Of a stretch of 64,000 nucleotides of DNA, positions 1-8,975 are shown one piece after another; position 1 is the stretch's first letter; each line of letters opens with the position of its first letter. The notes beneath the pieces were generated by a model. The model ran no database searches and had not been told where the DNA came from. It saw only the letters and a program-made list of their open reading frames with translations. Location: contig NZ_CP108458.1 of NCBI RefSeq assembly GCF_036242395.1, positions 7,936,001 to 8,000,000 of the forward strand, given 5' to 3'. Position numbers and translations under genes: made by a program. The stretch comes from Kitasatospora sp. NBC_01266 (GTDB lineage Bacteria; Actinomycetota; Actinomycetes; Streptomycetales; Streptomycetaceae).

Positions 1-482
1 TCTACCTCACCGACGCCGTGCACTACCGCTCGCCGGATGACGGGGTGCTGATCCTCACCGCCGTCTACACCCTGGCCGCCCTGCTGACCGCCGTCCCCTC
101 CGGGGCGGTCTCCGACCGCACCGGCCGCCGCCGGGCCCTGGTCGTGGTCTCCTGCACGGTGATGGCCGCCGCCGCGCTGCTGCTGGCCCTGGTCCACACC
201 TGGCCGGCCACGATCGTGGCCGCTGCCGTGCTCGGTGCGGGCTACGGCGTCTACCTGGCCGTCGACCAGGCCCTGGTCACCCAGGTGCTGCCCGCCGCAG
301 CCGACCGGGCCAAGGACCTCGGTGTCATCAATATCGCCAACTCCGGCCCCCAGGTGCTCGCTCCCGTCATCGCCGCGCCGATCGTCGCCGACTTCGGCGG
401 CTACTTCGGGCTCTACCTGGCCACCGCCCTGATCACCCTGCTCGCGGGCCTGCTGGTGCACCGCATCCGCGGCGTCGCCTGA
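1..482 (+). CDS. MFS transporter, C-terminal half (5' end outside window)
   Basis: The reading frame is open from the first bases of the window, so the true start lies upstream and only about 160 residues are seen. The fragment has alternating hydrophobic helices and the cytoplasmic loop motif SDRTGRRR. This is the motif-A repeat between TM8 and TM9, so the segment is roughly TM7-TM12 of a 12-helix major facilitator. A VDQALVTQVLPAAADRAKD stretch resembles sugar-cation symporter/drug-efflux type MFS proteins. It ends about 65 bp before the stop of a convergent acyltransferase gene. The substrate cannot be inferred; an efflux or sugar-transport role in the inner membrane is most likely. Confidence 0.85.
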   Translation, partial: YLTDAVHYRSPDDGVLILTAVYTLAALLTAVPSGAVSDRTGRRRALVVVSCTVMAAAALLLALVHTWPATIVAAAVLGAGYGVYLAVDQALVTQVLPAAADRAKDLGVINIANSGPQVLAPVIAAPIVADFGGYFGLYLATALITLLAGLLVHRIRGVA

Positions 483-548
483 CCGACTGCCGAGGACCGG
501 GACCAGGACCCGGCAAGCGGTCAGGGACCCGGCAAGTGGTCAGGGACC

Positions 549-1955
549 TCAGGCGGCCAGGGAGCGGAGTTCGTCGTGGATGAGGCCGACGAGCAGTTCG
601 GCCAGTCGGCGGTGGCTGTGGTCGGCCACCGTGGTCAGCACCGCGCCCGCGTTGTGGTGGACCATCGTGACGGCGAGCGGATGGCCCGGCCCGAGCGGCG
701 GCACGGCCGCCAGGCCGACCAGGCGCGCGGGACCGAGGGTGAGTTCCCCGGCATGGGTGGCAACGCTGCTGCAGAGCAGTGAGAAGTACCGGGGTGAGTC
801 GACATATCGGCTTGCGGCGTCGCCCAGCAAGGTGAACTCGCGCGGTCGCGAGGAGACCACCGCCGCCTGGGCGCGGGCCCGTTGTGCGAACGCGCTGCGG
901 TGCAGGAAGTCGTCCATCGCGGCGAGTCGCCGACGCGCGTCCCGCCGGCCCGGCAGCGGTACCCGGACCGTGGCGTAGTGGTTTCCGAGCAGGCCCCGCT
1001 GCTCCTCGGTGCGTACGTCGACGGGGACCAGTGCGCAGACCCCGGGCAGTCGGGGGAACCGGCCGGTCAGCTGCAGGGTGCGCAGGGCGCCGGCGGTGGC
1101 GGTCAGGAACACCGCGTTGCGGGAGGTGGTTCGGGAGGCCGTCCGGGGGGACGGTCCGCGCCCCAACGCCTCCCGGGCGGCGGCCAGTTCCTGGCTCGGC
1201 ACCCGGCTGAAGGCGACAGCACGCCGGTCGTCCACCGGGCCGTGGAACGGCAGCGGGCGGGCCTTGGGGAGCAGGTCGCCCAGGGCCCAGGCCAGTTGAC
1301 GGGCCCGTGGCACCGCGACCGGGGTCGGCGCCGGCCCTCGGTTCGCCAACTGCGGCCCGGCTCCGCTCCCGTCGAGCAGCGCGCACAGCACCGTGGCCAG
1401 TGACCCGCCGTCTAGCAGCGCGTGGTGGGCGCGGAGCAGCAGCGCGAACCCGTCGGGGGCGGGGATGAGGTGCAACTGCCAGGGCGGGCGCCGCGGATCG
1501 AGCGGCCGGACGAGCAGCGCCGCGACCTGGGCTTCCAGCGCGGCCGGTGCCGTGCCGGTGGCTGCGGTGGCTGCGGTGGCTGCGGTGGCCGTGGTGGCTG
1601 CGGTGACGTGGTGCTCGCTCTCGAACTCCGGCCCCGGTGCCCAGTATGGCCAGCCCTGGGCGGTTGCCGTGGGCGCCGGCGTTTCGGGGATCAGGTTCAG
1701 CCGCCGGTGGGGCGCGAGACGAGTCCGGGCGAGCGAGCGGAGCGCCGCCACCGAGGGCGGGGGACCGTCGAACCAGGCGAGCAGCGCGACCGTCATGTTC
1801 GCACCGGCGCTGCTCTGCTGACGGTACAGCCACGCATCGAGTGGCGGCATGGCGGCACCCGGCGATCCGCCGGCGGGTGCGGGTGCGGGTGCGGGTGCGG
1901 GCGCGAGTGCGGACGATGGCGTGGCTGACGCCGGTGACGGGGCGGAAGGAGTCAC
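549..1955 (-). CDS. WS/DGAT-like acyltransferase (condensation-domain fold)
   Basis: A 468-residue protein of the wax ester synthase/diacylglycerol acyltransferase superfamily. The catalytic HHxxxDG motif is present as HHALLDG at about residues 177-183. The N-terminal block MPPLDAWLYRQQ and the C-terminal block near VTMVHHNAGAVLTTVADHS fit the family. These enzymes move a fatty acyl group from acyl-CoA to an alcohol acceptor. The start is GTG with AAGGA seven bases upstream. Two low-complexity stretches interrupt it: an N-terminal Ala-Pro repeat and a Thr-Ala repeat around residue 120, each encoded by tandem DNA repeats. It is followed on the same strand by a glycosyltransferase, so a glycolipid or acylated natural product is a possible context. 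A polyketide-associated acyltransferase role is an alternative. Confidence 0.75.
   Translation of the reverse strand: MTPSAPSPASATPSSALAPAPAPAPAPAGGSPGAAMPPLDAWLYRQQSSAGANMTVALLAWFDGPPPSVAALRSLARTRLAPHRRLNLIPETPAPTATAQGWPYWAPGPEFESEHHVTAATTATAATAATAATGTAPAALEAQVAALLVRPLDPRRPPWQLHLIPAPDGFALLLRAHHALLDGGSLATVLCALLDGSGAGPQLANRGPAPTPVAVPRARQLAWALGDLLPKARPLPFHGPVDDRRAVAFSRVPSQELAAAREALGRGPSPRTASRTTSRNAVFLTATAGALRTLQLTGRFPRLPGVCALVPVDVRTEEQRGLLGNHYATVRVPLPGRRDARRRLAAMDDFLHRSAFAQRARAQAAVVSSRPREFTLLGDAASRYVDSPRYFSLLCSSVATHAGELTLGPARLVGLAAVPPLGPGHPLAVTMVHHNAGAVLTTVADHSHRRLAELLVGLIHDELRSLAA
1557..1605. repeat. 9-bp tandem repeat inside the acyltransferase gene
   Basis: Five copies of a 9-bp unit (GGTGGCTGC on the plus strand, one copy degenerate) stay in frame. 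They encode an Ala-Thr-rich loop between the N-terminal strand region and the catalytic motif. Copy number is likely to vary between strains through slippage. Confidence 0.8.
1875..1904. repeat. 6-bp tandem repeat encoding Ala-Pro tail
   Basis: Five near-perfect copies of GGGTGC, read on the minus strand as GCACCC. They encode the (AP)n segment close to the acyltransferase N-terminus and lie upstream of the first conserved motif. Confidence 0.8.
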
Positions 1956-2021
1956 GGTGATGTCCTTGGTGCGGTGCTGATGTGGGTCGTCCGGGCGTGA
2001 GGTCCTCAGGTACTCACGTCC

Positions 2022-3344
2022 TCAAATCGTCAGGTCCGGCCGACCCGCGCGGGAGCCGGACAGCTCGGCCACCGCGCGGGCGACGGCTCCGGCGCCGTCC
2101 TCCCGCGCCAGCAGACCGGCCGCCGCCGCGGCGCGCCGCGCCAGGTCGGGGCTCCGGGCCGCCCGGGTGAGAGCGTCGGCCAGTCGGCTGGACGTCAGTT
2201 CGGTGTACGGCAGCACCTCCGCCGCCACCCCGAGCTGGACGAGGCGGGCGGCCCACCAGGGTTGATCGGTCATGACGGGGACCGGAACGGCGGGTACTCC
2301 CGCCCGCAGCCCGGCCGCGGTGGTGCCGGCGCCCGCGTGGTGGACCACCGCCGCCGTGCGCGGCATCAGCCAGCCGTGCGGGAGGGCGTCGACGGTGATC
2401 ACGTCGTCGTCGATCACCGCGAGCCCGGCCCAGCCGGACTGGACGATCCCGCGCAGCCCGGCGCGCCGCAGGGCCTGAGCCGCCACCTCGCCGAGCCGTT
2501 CGGGGTCGCCGGGCATCATGCTGCCGAAGCCGATCAGCACCGGGGGCGGTCCGGCCGCCAGGAAGTCCGTCACCAGCGCGGGTGGCTGCCAGTTCAGGCA
2601 CTCGTGCGGCCACCAGTAGCCGGCCACGTGCAGCCCGGGTCGCCAGTCCGCCGGTCGCGGCACCACCCAGGGGCTGTAGCCGTGCCAGATCGGCCACCGG
2701 CTGCGCTCCCGCTCGCCGCGCAGCCGGTGGCCGCTGCGGTGGGCGAGTCCGAGGCGGGCGTGCAGGCCCCGCTGGGCCGTGCGGTAGAGGGTGTCCAGCA
2801 GCGCGTTGGCGGCTCTCGCGCGAACGATGTTGGCCCGGCCCGCGCCACGCCAGGCCATCGTGCAGGGGGAGAACTCCGCGGTGGGGGCGTCGGGTTGGAG
2901 GAAGACGCCGATGCTCGCAATGCCGTGGTAGCGCGCGATCACCGAGGCGATGGGGGCCGCGATGGTCGAGAGCAGCAGCAGGTCGGCCGTCGGGTCCACC
3001 GCGGCGAGGATGCTGTCGACGAGCGAGAGCATGCCCTGCTCGGTGGTCCGGACCAGCGCACGCAGGTTCGTCAGCGAGCGGAACGCGTTGGACGGCGCGC
3101 GCCAGGCACCTTCGCCCGGGTGGCCGCCCGGTTGACCGCCCAGTTGACTGTGGGCGTTGATCAGCGCTTCGAACGGATCCGCTGCCAGCGGTCGCATGGT
3201 CAGACCACAACACGTCACCGTCTTCGCGAACTTGGCGTGGGTGACGAGTTCGACCTGGTGCCCTTCGGCCAGCAGCCGGTGAGCGAGCCCGGTGTACGGG
3301 GCGACCGAGCCGGTCGTGCCCACCGTGATGACCTGGATCCGCAT
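2022..3344 (-). CDS. GT1-family glycosyltransferase (UGT/MGT type)
   Basis: A 440-residue nucleotide-sugar glycosyltransferase. The N-terminal Rossmann motif MRIQVITVGTTGSVAPYTGL is typical of acceptor-binding domains that start with a first beta strand. The C-terminal donor-binding signature is seen as VVHHAGAGTTAAGLRAGVP followed by DQPWWA. The frame is open further upstream, but the ATG at 3344 is preceded by a strong GGAAGGAGA and begins exactly at the first beta strand, so it was chosen. It lies downstream of a hydrolase gene and upstream of a WS/DGAT-like acyltransferase on the same strand. It probably glycosylates a small molecule or lipid; the acceptor is unknown. Confidence 0.88.
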   Translation of the reverse strand: MRIQVITVGTTGSVAPYTGLAHRLLAEGHQVELVTHAKFAKTVTCCGLTMRPLAADPFEALINAHSQLGGQPGGHPGEGAWRAPSNAFRSLTNLRALVRTTEQGMLSLVDSILAAVDPTADLLLLSTIAAPIASVIARYHGIASIGVFLQPDAPTAEFSPCTMAWRGAGRANIVRARAANALLDTLYRTAQRGLHARLGLAHRSGHRLRGERERSRWPIWHGYSPWVVPRPADWRPGLHVAGYWWPHECLNWQPPALVTDFLAAGPPPVLIGFGSMMPGDPERLGEVAAQALRRAGLRGIVQSGWAGLAVIDDDVITVDALPHGWLMPRTAAVVHHAGAGTTAAGLRAGVPAVPVPVMTDQPWWAARLVQLGVAAEVLPYTELTSSRLADALTRAARSPDLARRAAAAAGLLAREDGAGAVARAVAELSGSRAGRPDLTI

Positions 3345-3422
3345 CGCGCGGGTCTCCTTCCGACCGGATTCCGACCGGATCCGAACGCGCTGTTCCGGAA
3401 CCGAGTACGTCGTTGACACCGC

Positions 3423-3497
3423 CCGGCCTACCGTCACCGGGCCTACCGCTGCTCCTGGGCCTACCGCCCATGGGCCTTACCGCCCCCGCGCCTACCG
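3423..3497. repeat. Degenerate GGCCTACCG direct repeats upstream of glycosyltransferase
   Basis: Five irregularly spaced copies of GG(G)CCTACCG start near 3424, 3439, 3457, 3472 and 3488. They fill the gap between the hydrolase stop and the glycosyltransferase start. They could be slippage debris or binding sites for a regulator; nothing else is visible in the gap. Confidence 0.6.
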
Positions 3498-3505
3498 CCC
3501 CGCGC

Positions 3506-4468
3506 TCACCCCCGCGGGCCCCCCGCGGACCCACCGCCCCGGGAGATCCGCTCCAGGCCGCGGCAGTACGCGAGCCCGGCCAGCGACTCGCCCGCCAGGA
3601 AGCGGGTGGTCAGTTCGGCGAGCTCGACCGGCCGTTCCAGCGGCAGCATGTGGTCGGCGTCGGCCACCTGGGTGAACCAGCTGTCGGCGCAGGTGGCGGC
3701 GAGGTCCCGGCACAGGTCCGGGGTGGTGAAGGTGTCGTGCTCGCCGGTGGTGACCAGGACCGGCATGGCCGGCGGGCGGCTCGGGTCGAGCATCTCGTGC
3801 CTGAGCAGGCGCATGGTGTTGGCACGGTGCTTCTCGATGTCCTCGTCGCTCAGGCTGAGCATCCGGCGCAGCAGGAAGCGGCGGACCCGGGTGCCCGCGG
3901 TGACGCAGGCGATCCGGTCGTCATTGACCAGGAACCGGACGGTCGCTTCGGAGAACTCCGTCATACGCCGTTCGTCGAGCAGGTCCAGCGTCCGGCGCAT
4001 GGCGATCCGGGCGTGCGCGGGGATGGAGGTCATGGTGCCCACCAGCACCATCCGCTCGACCCGTTCCGGCTGCCGCTGGGCGAGGCGGTAGGCGATGGCG
4101 GTGCCGTACGAGCCGCCGACGAGGTTGGCCGAGGCCAGCCCGACCTCGTCCAGCATGTGCCCCAGGGCATCGGCGAGGAAGTCGGCACCGTACCGGTCCG
4201 GCAGCACGTTGCCCGCACCCCACCCCGGCAGGTCGACGGTGAACACGTCGCCGTGCGCCAGGAATTCGCGCTCCAGGCGCCCCCAGCTCTCCTTGGTCTG
4301 GAACGCACCGCCGATCAGCACCATCGGCGCGATGCGCGGCGCGACCGACCGCACCAGCCGCGATTCGCAGTGGAACCCTTGCCACTCATGGCGGGACACC
4401 ACGGCCGAGCGGATGCGCGGGCTCGGGAGAGCGGGTGCGGGGGATGTCAGCGACACACAGAACCTCAC
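3506..4468 (-). CDS. Alpha/beta-fold hydrolase
   Basis: A protein of up to 320 residues with the alpha/beta hydrolase fold. The nucleophile elbow is VGGSYGTA with Ser near residue 120. The oxyanion region is VLIGGAFQTKESWG. A later strand ending in LVTTGEHDTFT carries the likely acid, and the His is in VADADHMLPLERP. Two in-frame GTG codons (4468 and 4456) compete as start; the first 45 residues are not strongly conserved in appearance. It probably cleaves an ester, thioester or epoxide. It lies upstream of the glycosyltransferase on the same strand and is divergent from a methyltransferase. Confidence 0.8.
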   Translation of the reverse strand: MRFCVSLTSPAPALPSPRIRSAVVSRHEWQGFHCESRLVRSVAPRIAPMVLIGGAFQTKESWGRLEREFLAHGDVFTVDLPGWGAGNVLPDRYGADFLADALGHMLDEVGLASANLVGGSYGTAIAYRLAQRQPERVERMVLVGTMTSIPAHARIAMRRTLDLLDERRMTEFSEATVRFLVNDDRIACVTAGTRVRRFLLRRMLSLSDEDIEKHRANTMRLLRHEMLDPSRPPAMPVLVTTGEHDTFTTPDLCRDLAATCADSWFTQVADADHMLPLERPVELAELTTRFLAGESLAGLAYCRGLERISRGGGSAGGPRG

Positions 4469-4735
4469 TTTCCGTCAGAGAGTAGTCCCGGAGCCACTGT
4501 TGGTAGCCGACGACACGCGAGAACCCCACACCGCGCAGGCGTTACGGTCCAGGGGGCTCAACGAAACGGGCGCCCGCAGGTTGCGGGTGTGCCGGGCATT
4601 GCGTGCGCCGGGCGGGCGTGTCCTGCCGCGGCCCGCGTCGTTCTGGTACGTGCAGGGGCTTGCGCTCGTAGGCGACGATCCGCTGACGAAACGGTTCCGC
4701 CGGCCGCCCGACGAGACGAGAGGAAGACCAGGACT

Positions 4736-5791
4736 GTGACGGCACCCGGCAGCCCCGCCGACACGCTGAAGCTGCGCCTGTGCGCGACCCGCGAGGACCG
4801 GACGTTCACCGTCGAGAGCCTCGTCGGCGGGCCGGCCGAGGCCCAGGCGCGGGCCCAGGTCGCCAGACTGCGCCGCGAGCACGGGTTCCCACTGCCGGCA
4901 CCCGACTGGGAGGCCGCCGACGACGACGGAGTGGTGCTGCTGTGCCGCGCCGGCGACGCGGCGGTCGGTTCGGTCCGCCTCGTCCATGCCTCCCCCCATG
5001 CCATGCCTTCCACCCATGCCGAGCCCGCCGAGCCCGCCACAGCGGGCACCGACACCGCCGATCAGCTGGCCGGTGCCGCCCAAGCCGTCATCGACGGCCG
5101 CGTGCACCTGACGTCGCGCACACTCGACGAGTACCGGCTGCTGTTCGGCCTCACCGATCAGGACCTCCTCGGCGGACCCGTCCTCGACTGCCCTGGCGGC
5201 GCGTCGTCCTTCGCCGCTGAAAGCCGGGCGCTCGGCGCCCAGGTCACCTCCGCCGACCCCGTCTACCACCTGCCACCCGGCGAGCTGGAGTCGCTGGTCC
5301 GCGACCACCACGAAGCGACGGCCGCCTTCGGGCTCGCGATCGCGGACCAGCTCGACTTCTCCTGGGCCGGTTCCCCCGAGCGGCACCTGGAACGCTGGCA
5401 GAACGCCGCCGACACCTTCCTGCAGGACTTCACCGTCCTACACGACTTCGCCGCTGACCACGGCAACCCGGCCGCACGCGCCTACGTCCCGGCGGCCCTC
5501 CCCGAACTCCCCTTTGCTGATCGTCAGTTCCGAATCTCGCTGTGCGGCTTCCTGCTCTTCACCTTCCCCGGCGCCGTCGACCAGGAGGCCGCGATCCGGG
5601 AACTCGTCCGCGTGACCGAGGGCGAGGTACTGATCGGCCCGCTGGAGGACCCGCTCGGGTCCCCGTGCCGCACGCTCGACCTGCTGCGCACCCGGCTGGC
5701 CGACCTCGGGATCACCACCGCCGTACGCGAGATCGGCTACAGCATCCATCCCGTCCAACGCGGCGTCCTGGTCTGCCGTCGCAGCCGGTGA
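4736..5791 (+). CDS. Class I SAM-dependent methyltransferase
   Basis: A 351-residue protein starting at GTG, with a GAGAGGAAG purine tract upstream. The SAM-binding glycine loop is VLDCPGGASSFAAE, followed by an acidic residue after the second strand (VTSADPVYH). The N-terminal 150 residues are a separate, less conserved region. The C-terminal half (FADRQFRISLCGFLLFTF) matches the post-II/III strands of class I methyltransferases. It is divergent from the hydrolase. The substrate is unknown. Confidence 0.7.
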   Translation: MTAPGSPADTLKLRLCATREDRTFTVESLVGGPAEAQARAQVARLRREHGFPLPAPDWEAADDDGVVLLCRAGDAAVGSVRLVHASPHAMPSTHAEPAEPATAGTDTADQLAGAAQAVIDGRVHLTSRTLDEYRLLFGLTDQDLLGGPVLDCPGGASSFAAESRALGAQVTSADPVYHLPPGELESLVRDHHEATAAFGLAIADQLDFSWAGSPERHLERWQNAADTFLQDFTVLHDFAADHGNPAARAYVPAALPELPFADRQFRISLCGFLLFTFPGAVDQEAAIRELVRVTEGEVLIGPLEDPLGSPCRTLDLLRTRLADLGITTAVREIGYSIHPVQRGVLVCRRSR

Positions 5792-5819
5792 GCCCGCTAC
5801 CTTCAGGGAAGAAGAGCAG

Positions 5820-6465
5820 ATGGAACGCAAGCAGGCCCGGCAGTCCGCCGCTGCTCTGCTGGGTCCCGCTGCTGCTGGTCGTGGCCGCCTACTGCGGCTC
5901 GGCCGTCGTGTTCAACGCCCCGGCCTCGCCACTGCGCGACCGCCTGAAGACGGTGGCCGACGGCCTGTTCGGCCCGTTCTTCGAACAGCGCTAGCTCCTC
6001 TTCGGGAAGGTACCCACCGAGGCGTACACCCTGAAACTGCAGGTGACCTACCAGGACCCGGCGACCGGGAGCCCGGTGGAGTCCGCCGAACGCGACCTGC
6101 TCGACGAGGCCGACCCCTCCGTGGCGAAGCGCCTGATCGCGCAGTCCAAGGACACCCACGTGCTGAACTGCTACCGGGTCTACGCCACGGGCCTGTACCT
6201 CGCACCCGGCACCCCCCAGCACGGCTGCAGCAGCGCGGTGGCCGCACCCACCACCCGGGACCGGACACGCGAGAGCTACGAGCGCTACTTCTCCGCAAAG
6301 GCCCGCGAGCAGTTCCCCGCAGCCCGGATCCTCGCGGTCCGCACTCGCGTCCTGGCCACCCCGGTGACCCCGTACGCCCAGCGCAACAGCGTCGCGCCAC
6401 CGGCCCCGGCCCAGACCGTCGCCGACTCCGGCTGGCAGCCCTACATCCCCGGGGTCGGCCGGTGA
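5820..6465 (+). pseudogene. DUF5819-like membrane-anchored protein, broken by frameshift and amber codon
   Basis: An ATG at 5820 with a GGAAGAAGAG site opens a short frame (MERKQARQSAAA). The expected hydrophobic anchor (WVPLLLVVAAYCGSAVVFNA) is in the next frame, so a frameshift around 5840-5870 is implied. In that second frame a TAG at 5992-5994 falls between FFEQR and LLFGKVPTEAYTL. The frame then continues coherently to 6465, where the stop overlaps the next start. Proteins of this kind have a Trp-x-Leu-Phe block at this point, so TGG to TAG is the simplest explanation. The family is known from gene pairs with HTTM proteins, which matches the neighbour. Sequencing error or use of another start cannot be excluded. 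Confidence 0.65.
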
Positions 6466-7565
6466 ACGCCCGGCTGGCAGGCGCACTCCACCGCGCGTCG
6501 ACGATCAGGCGACGGCTCATCGGGCTCGCCGTGCTGCGCATCCTGCTCGGACTCGCCACGATCGAGTTCTACACCACCTCCTACGGGCAACGGCGGCTGC
6601 TGTGGGGCCCGACCGGCTACCTCAGCTACGCCGACTTCCTCCAGAGCGTGCCCTTCGCGCGCTTCTCGCTCTACGGGCTGAACAGCTCACCGGCCTACTT
6701 CGAAGCGGTCTTCCACATCGGTCTCCTCGTCGCGGTGGCCTTCTGCGTCTGCGGCGGCCGCACGCTCACACTGCTGCACGCGCTGCTCGTGTGGTCCCTG
6801 CACCTGCGCAACGGCGACGTCCTGGACGGTGGGCACCAGCTCACCAGGATCCTGCTGCTCCTGCTGCCGCTCGTCACCACCGATGCCTACGCAAGCCCCT
6901 TCGCCACCCGCCGGCGCGCCCGCCTGCGCGAACACGGCGGCCGAGCCCGCCTCGCGAGCGCCGTGCACAACTGCGCCGTGTTCACCCTCGTGTTCCAGAT
7001 CGCGCTGGTCTACTTCACCGCCGGCATGGGCAAGATCCTCAACACCCACTGGCGGGACGGCACAGCCGTCTACTACGTCGGCCACCTGTTCGGCACCTTC
7101 GCCGGCCAACCCTGGGCGACGATCATCGACTTCGCCCCCCTGACCGCCTTCGCCACCTACTACACCGTCGTGATCGAGGTCGCCTTCCCATTCCTGGCAG
7201 CCGGCCGCCACCGCCCCACCCGCGCAGCCGCGATACTCGGCACCATCCCGCTCCACCTCGACATCATCCCGCTCGCCGGCCTGCTCAACTTCGGCCTCGT
7301 CATGATCGCCTGCGACTGCCTGGCCCTACGCGACGAGGACTACCGCGCCGCACTCGCCCACCTGCCGAGGCGGCACCACCACCGGCCCCCCCGCACTCGG
7401 ACCTCCCCGACCTCCCCGACACCCCCGCAGCGAGCCACAGCCCGCCGACCAGCACTCGAGCGCTCACGCGGGACAGGGCTCCCACTGACTGGGTCCGCCT
7501 TTGAGCTCCCCGGGACCGCTTGTGCGGCGCCGCGCGTCGACTGGCGGCCGCCTGAGGGAACTTGA
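6462..7565 (+). CDS. HTTM domain membrane protein (vitamin K-dependent carboxylase-like)
   Basis: A 367-residue protein with a GTG start that overlaps the preceding stop (GTGA), indicating translational coupling. Hydrophobic segments such as RLIGLAVLRILLGLATIEF, LLVAVAFCVCGG and FTLVFQIALVYFTAGMGKIL match the HTTM fold, the membrane domain related to vitamin K-dependent gamma-carboxylase. In actinomycetes these proteins pair with DUF5819 proteins; their function is unknown. The final 60 residues (Pro/Arg-rich after LPRRHHHRPP) do not look conserved and may be a read-through tail after loss of the normal stop. The partner gene is broken here, so the pair may be decaying. Confidence 0.78.
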   Translation: MNARLAGALHRASTIRRRLIGLAVLRILLGLATIEFYTTSYGQRRLLWGPTGYLSYADFLQSVPFARFSLYGLNSSPAYFEAVFHIGLLVAVAFCVCGGRTLTLLHALLVWSLHLRNGDVLDGGHQLTRILLLLLPLVTTDAYASPFATRRRARLREHGGRARLASAVHNCAVFTLVFQIALVYFTAGMGKILNTHWRDGTAVYYVGHLFGTFAGQPWATIIDFAPLTAFATYYTVVIEVAFPFLAAGRHRPTRAAAILGTIPLHLDIIPLAGLLNFGLVMIACDCLALRDEDYRAALAHLPRRHHHRPPRTRTSPTSPTPPQRATARRPALERSRGTGLPLTGSAFELPGTACAAPRVDWRPPEGT

Positions 7566-7996
7566 CGTGGTGGAGCTTCATCGGGCATCGGACGGACGCG
7601 GGAGGAGTGGATGGCCGACTCGCCCTCGCTCCGGTGAGGTGCACGGCTACGACGGCGCTCGGCCGGCTGCGCCCGAGTTCCCCAACTGCCCCTGAAGCCA
7701 CGTGGGGCGCGCTGGCCCGGGACTCTGTGGGCGTGAGGTGACGGGTGCGGATGTCTTGCTCTTGCTTGGATGAACGTTAAGCAAGTACCCCAAGGCATCG
7801 GCCAGCGGCAGTCGTTGTCATTGGCGCCGACGGATGTCTACCTGCATGCGGCCTGCGTCAGTTGAGAACGTGGGAGTTCAAGTCGGAGGGGGACTTGCAC
7901 CATCCGACAACGTGGAATGGGCAGCAGTGGCCATGGACTTGGACGCTTCCTGAGAGCCAAGTGGGGGACCGAGGGCAACGACCTCGCCACGGCCGA
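7566..7996. other. Intergenic region left of IS3 element, no gene seen
   Basis: No frame on either strand shows recognisable motifs or good start context. The right end (7994-7996, CGA) is the left copy of the IS3 target duplication. The IS3 transposase frame runs out of the element into this region, to a stop at 7878. Confidence 0.6.
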
Positions 7997-8975
7997 TGAA
8001 GTTCCCCCCTGATCTTGGACAGCGGGTGCTTACGCTGCGGGGGGTGAAGTCGTGCTGCAGCCTGGCTCGGGTTTCGAGTGGGGTGAGGTACCCGAACTCG
8101 GGGTGCCTGCGGAGCCTGGTGCGGTTGTATTCGACTTCGATGAAGCGGAAGACGTCGGCTCGGGCCGCTTCCCGGCTGTCCCAGACGGTGGTGCCGATCT
8201 CCGCTTTCAGCAAGCCGAAGAAGCTCTCGGCTGCGGCGTTATCGTAACATATGCCGGTTCGCCCCATACTCTGTCTCAGGTTCAACTTCCTTATCTCCTG
8301 GCGGAATTCGCTACTCGTATACTCGCTGCCGCGGTCGGTGTGCATGATGCAGCCCGGCTTCAGGCCGCCCCGGCCGGCGGCCATTTTCAGGGCGTCGGTG
8401 ACCAGTTCGGCGCGGTGGTGGTCGGCCATCGCGTACCCGATCACCTCGCGGGTCGCCAGGTCGATGACCGTGGCCAGATACCACCAGCCCTCGATCGTGG
8501 GCAGATATGTGATGTCGCCGACGAGCTTCGTACCGGGCCGCTTCGCGGTGAAGTCGCGGCCGATCAGGTCGGGGGCCGGGGCGGCCTTGGTGTCCTGTTT
8601 CGTCAGGTGGCGGCGCCTGCGGCGGGTGATACCCCGGATGTCGCGCTCGCGCATGATCCGCTCGACCTTCTTCCGGTTGATCGCACGGCCCGTCCGCCGC
8701 AGTGCGGCGTGCACGCGCGGGACGCCGTAGGCTCCGCGCGAGGAGGCGTGGATCTCCCTTATCTCCTGGGCCAGTTCGTCTTCTGCCCGCTGCCGCTCGG
8801 CGGCGGCCGGCCGACTGGCGAGCCAGGCGTAGTAGCTGGTGCGCGGGAGCTTCAGAACCCGGCACAACAGCGCGACACTGAAGCCGTCAGGTCTGTCCTC
8901 GGCAGCCCTCTCCGCGTCGATGAAGCGGCACAACGTGCCTACTTCATCGTCTCCTTCGCGAAGAAGGCCGCGGCT
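7878..8975 (-). CDS. IS3-family transposase OrfB (DDE integrase), read-through C-terminus
   Basis: This is the catalytic part, reached from orfA by a -1 frameshift. It has the HTH_21-like block (FSVALLCRVLKLPRTSYYAW) and a DDE/rve integrase core. The core shows Asp in VGDITYLPTIEGWWYLATVI, Asp in MHTDRGSEYTS and Glu in YDNAAAESFFGLLKAE. The frame does not stop inside the element: it crosses the left inverted repeat and ends in flanking DNA at 7878. A run of six G on the plus strand (8039-8044) probably replaced five. With five, the frame would end FTPAA at a TAA read from 8032-8030. The extra 40 or so residues may not abolish activity. Confidence 0.85.
   Translation of the reverse strand, partial: SRGLLREGDDEVGTLCRFIDAERAAEDRPDGFSVALLCRVLKLPRTSYYAWLASRPAAAERQRAEDELAQEIREIHASSRGAYGVPRVHAALRRTGRAINRKKVERIMRERDIRGITRRRRRHLTKQDTKAAPAPDLIGRDFTAKRPGTKLVGDITYLPTIEGWWYLATVIDLATREVIGYAMADHHRAELVTDALKMAAGRGGLKPGCIMHTDRGSEYTSSEFRQEIRKLNLRQSMGRTGICYDNAAAESFFGLLKAEIGTTVWDSREAARADVFRFIEVEYNRTRLRRHPEFGYLTPLETRARLQHDFTPRSVSTRCPRSGGNFIGRGEVVALGPPLGSQEASKSMATAAHSTLSDGASPPPT
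7997..8022. repeat. IS3 left terminal inverted repeat
   Basis: Begins TGAAGTTCCCCC and ends GGACAG. It pairs with the right end, allowing a one-base offset in each arm. Confidence 0.88.

Noticed and set aside
433..1833. A 466-codon minus-strand frame overlapping the acyltransferase.
   Set aside because: It is a second frame of the same DNA, dominated by Arg, Pro and Gly, while the 549-1955 frame has the HHxxxDG motif.
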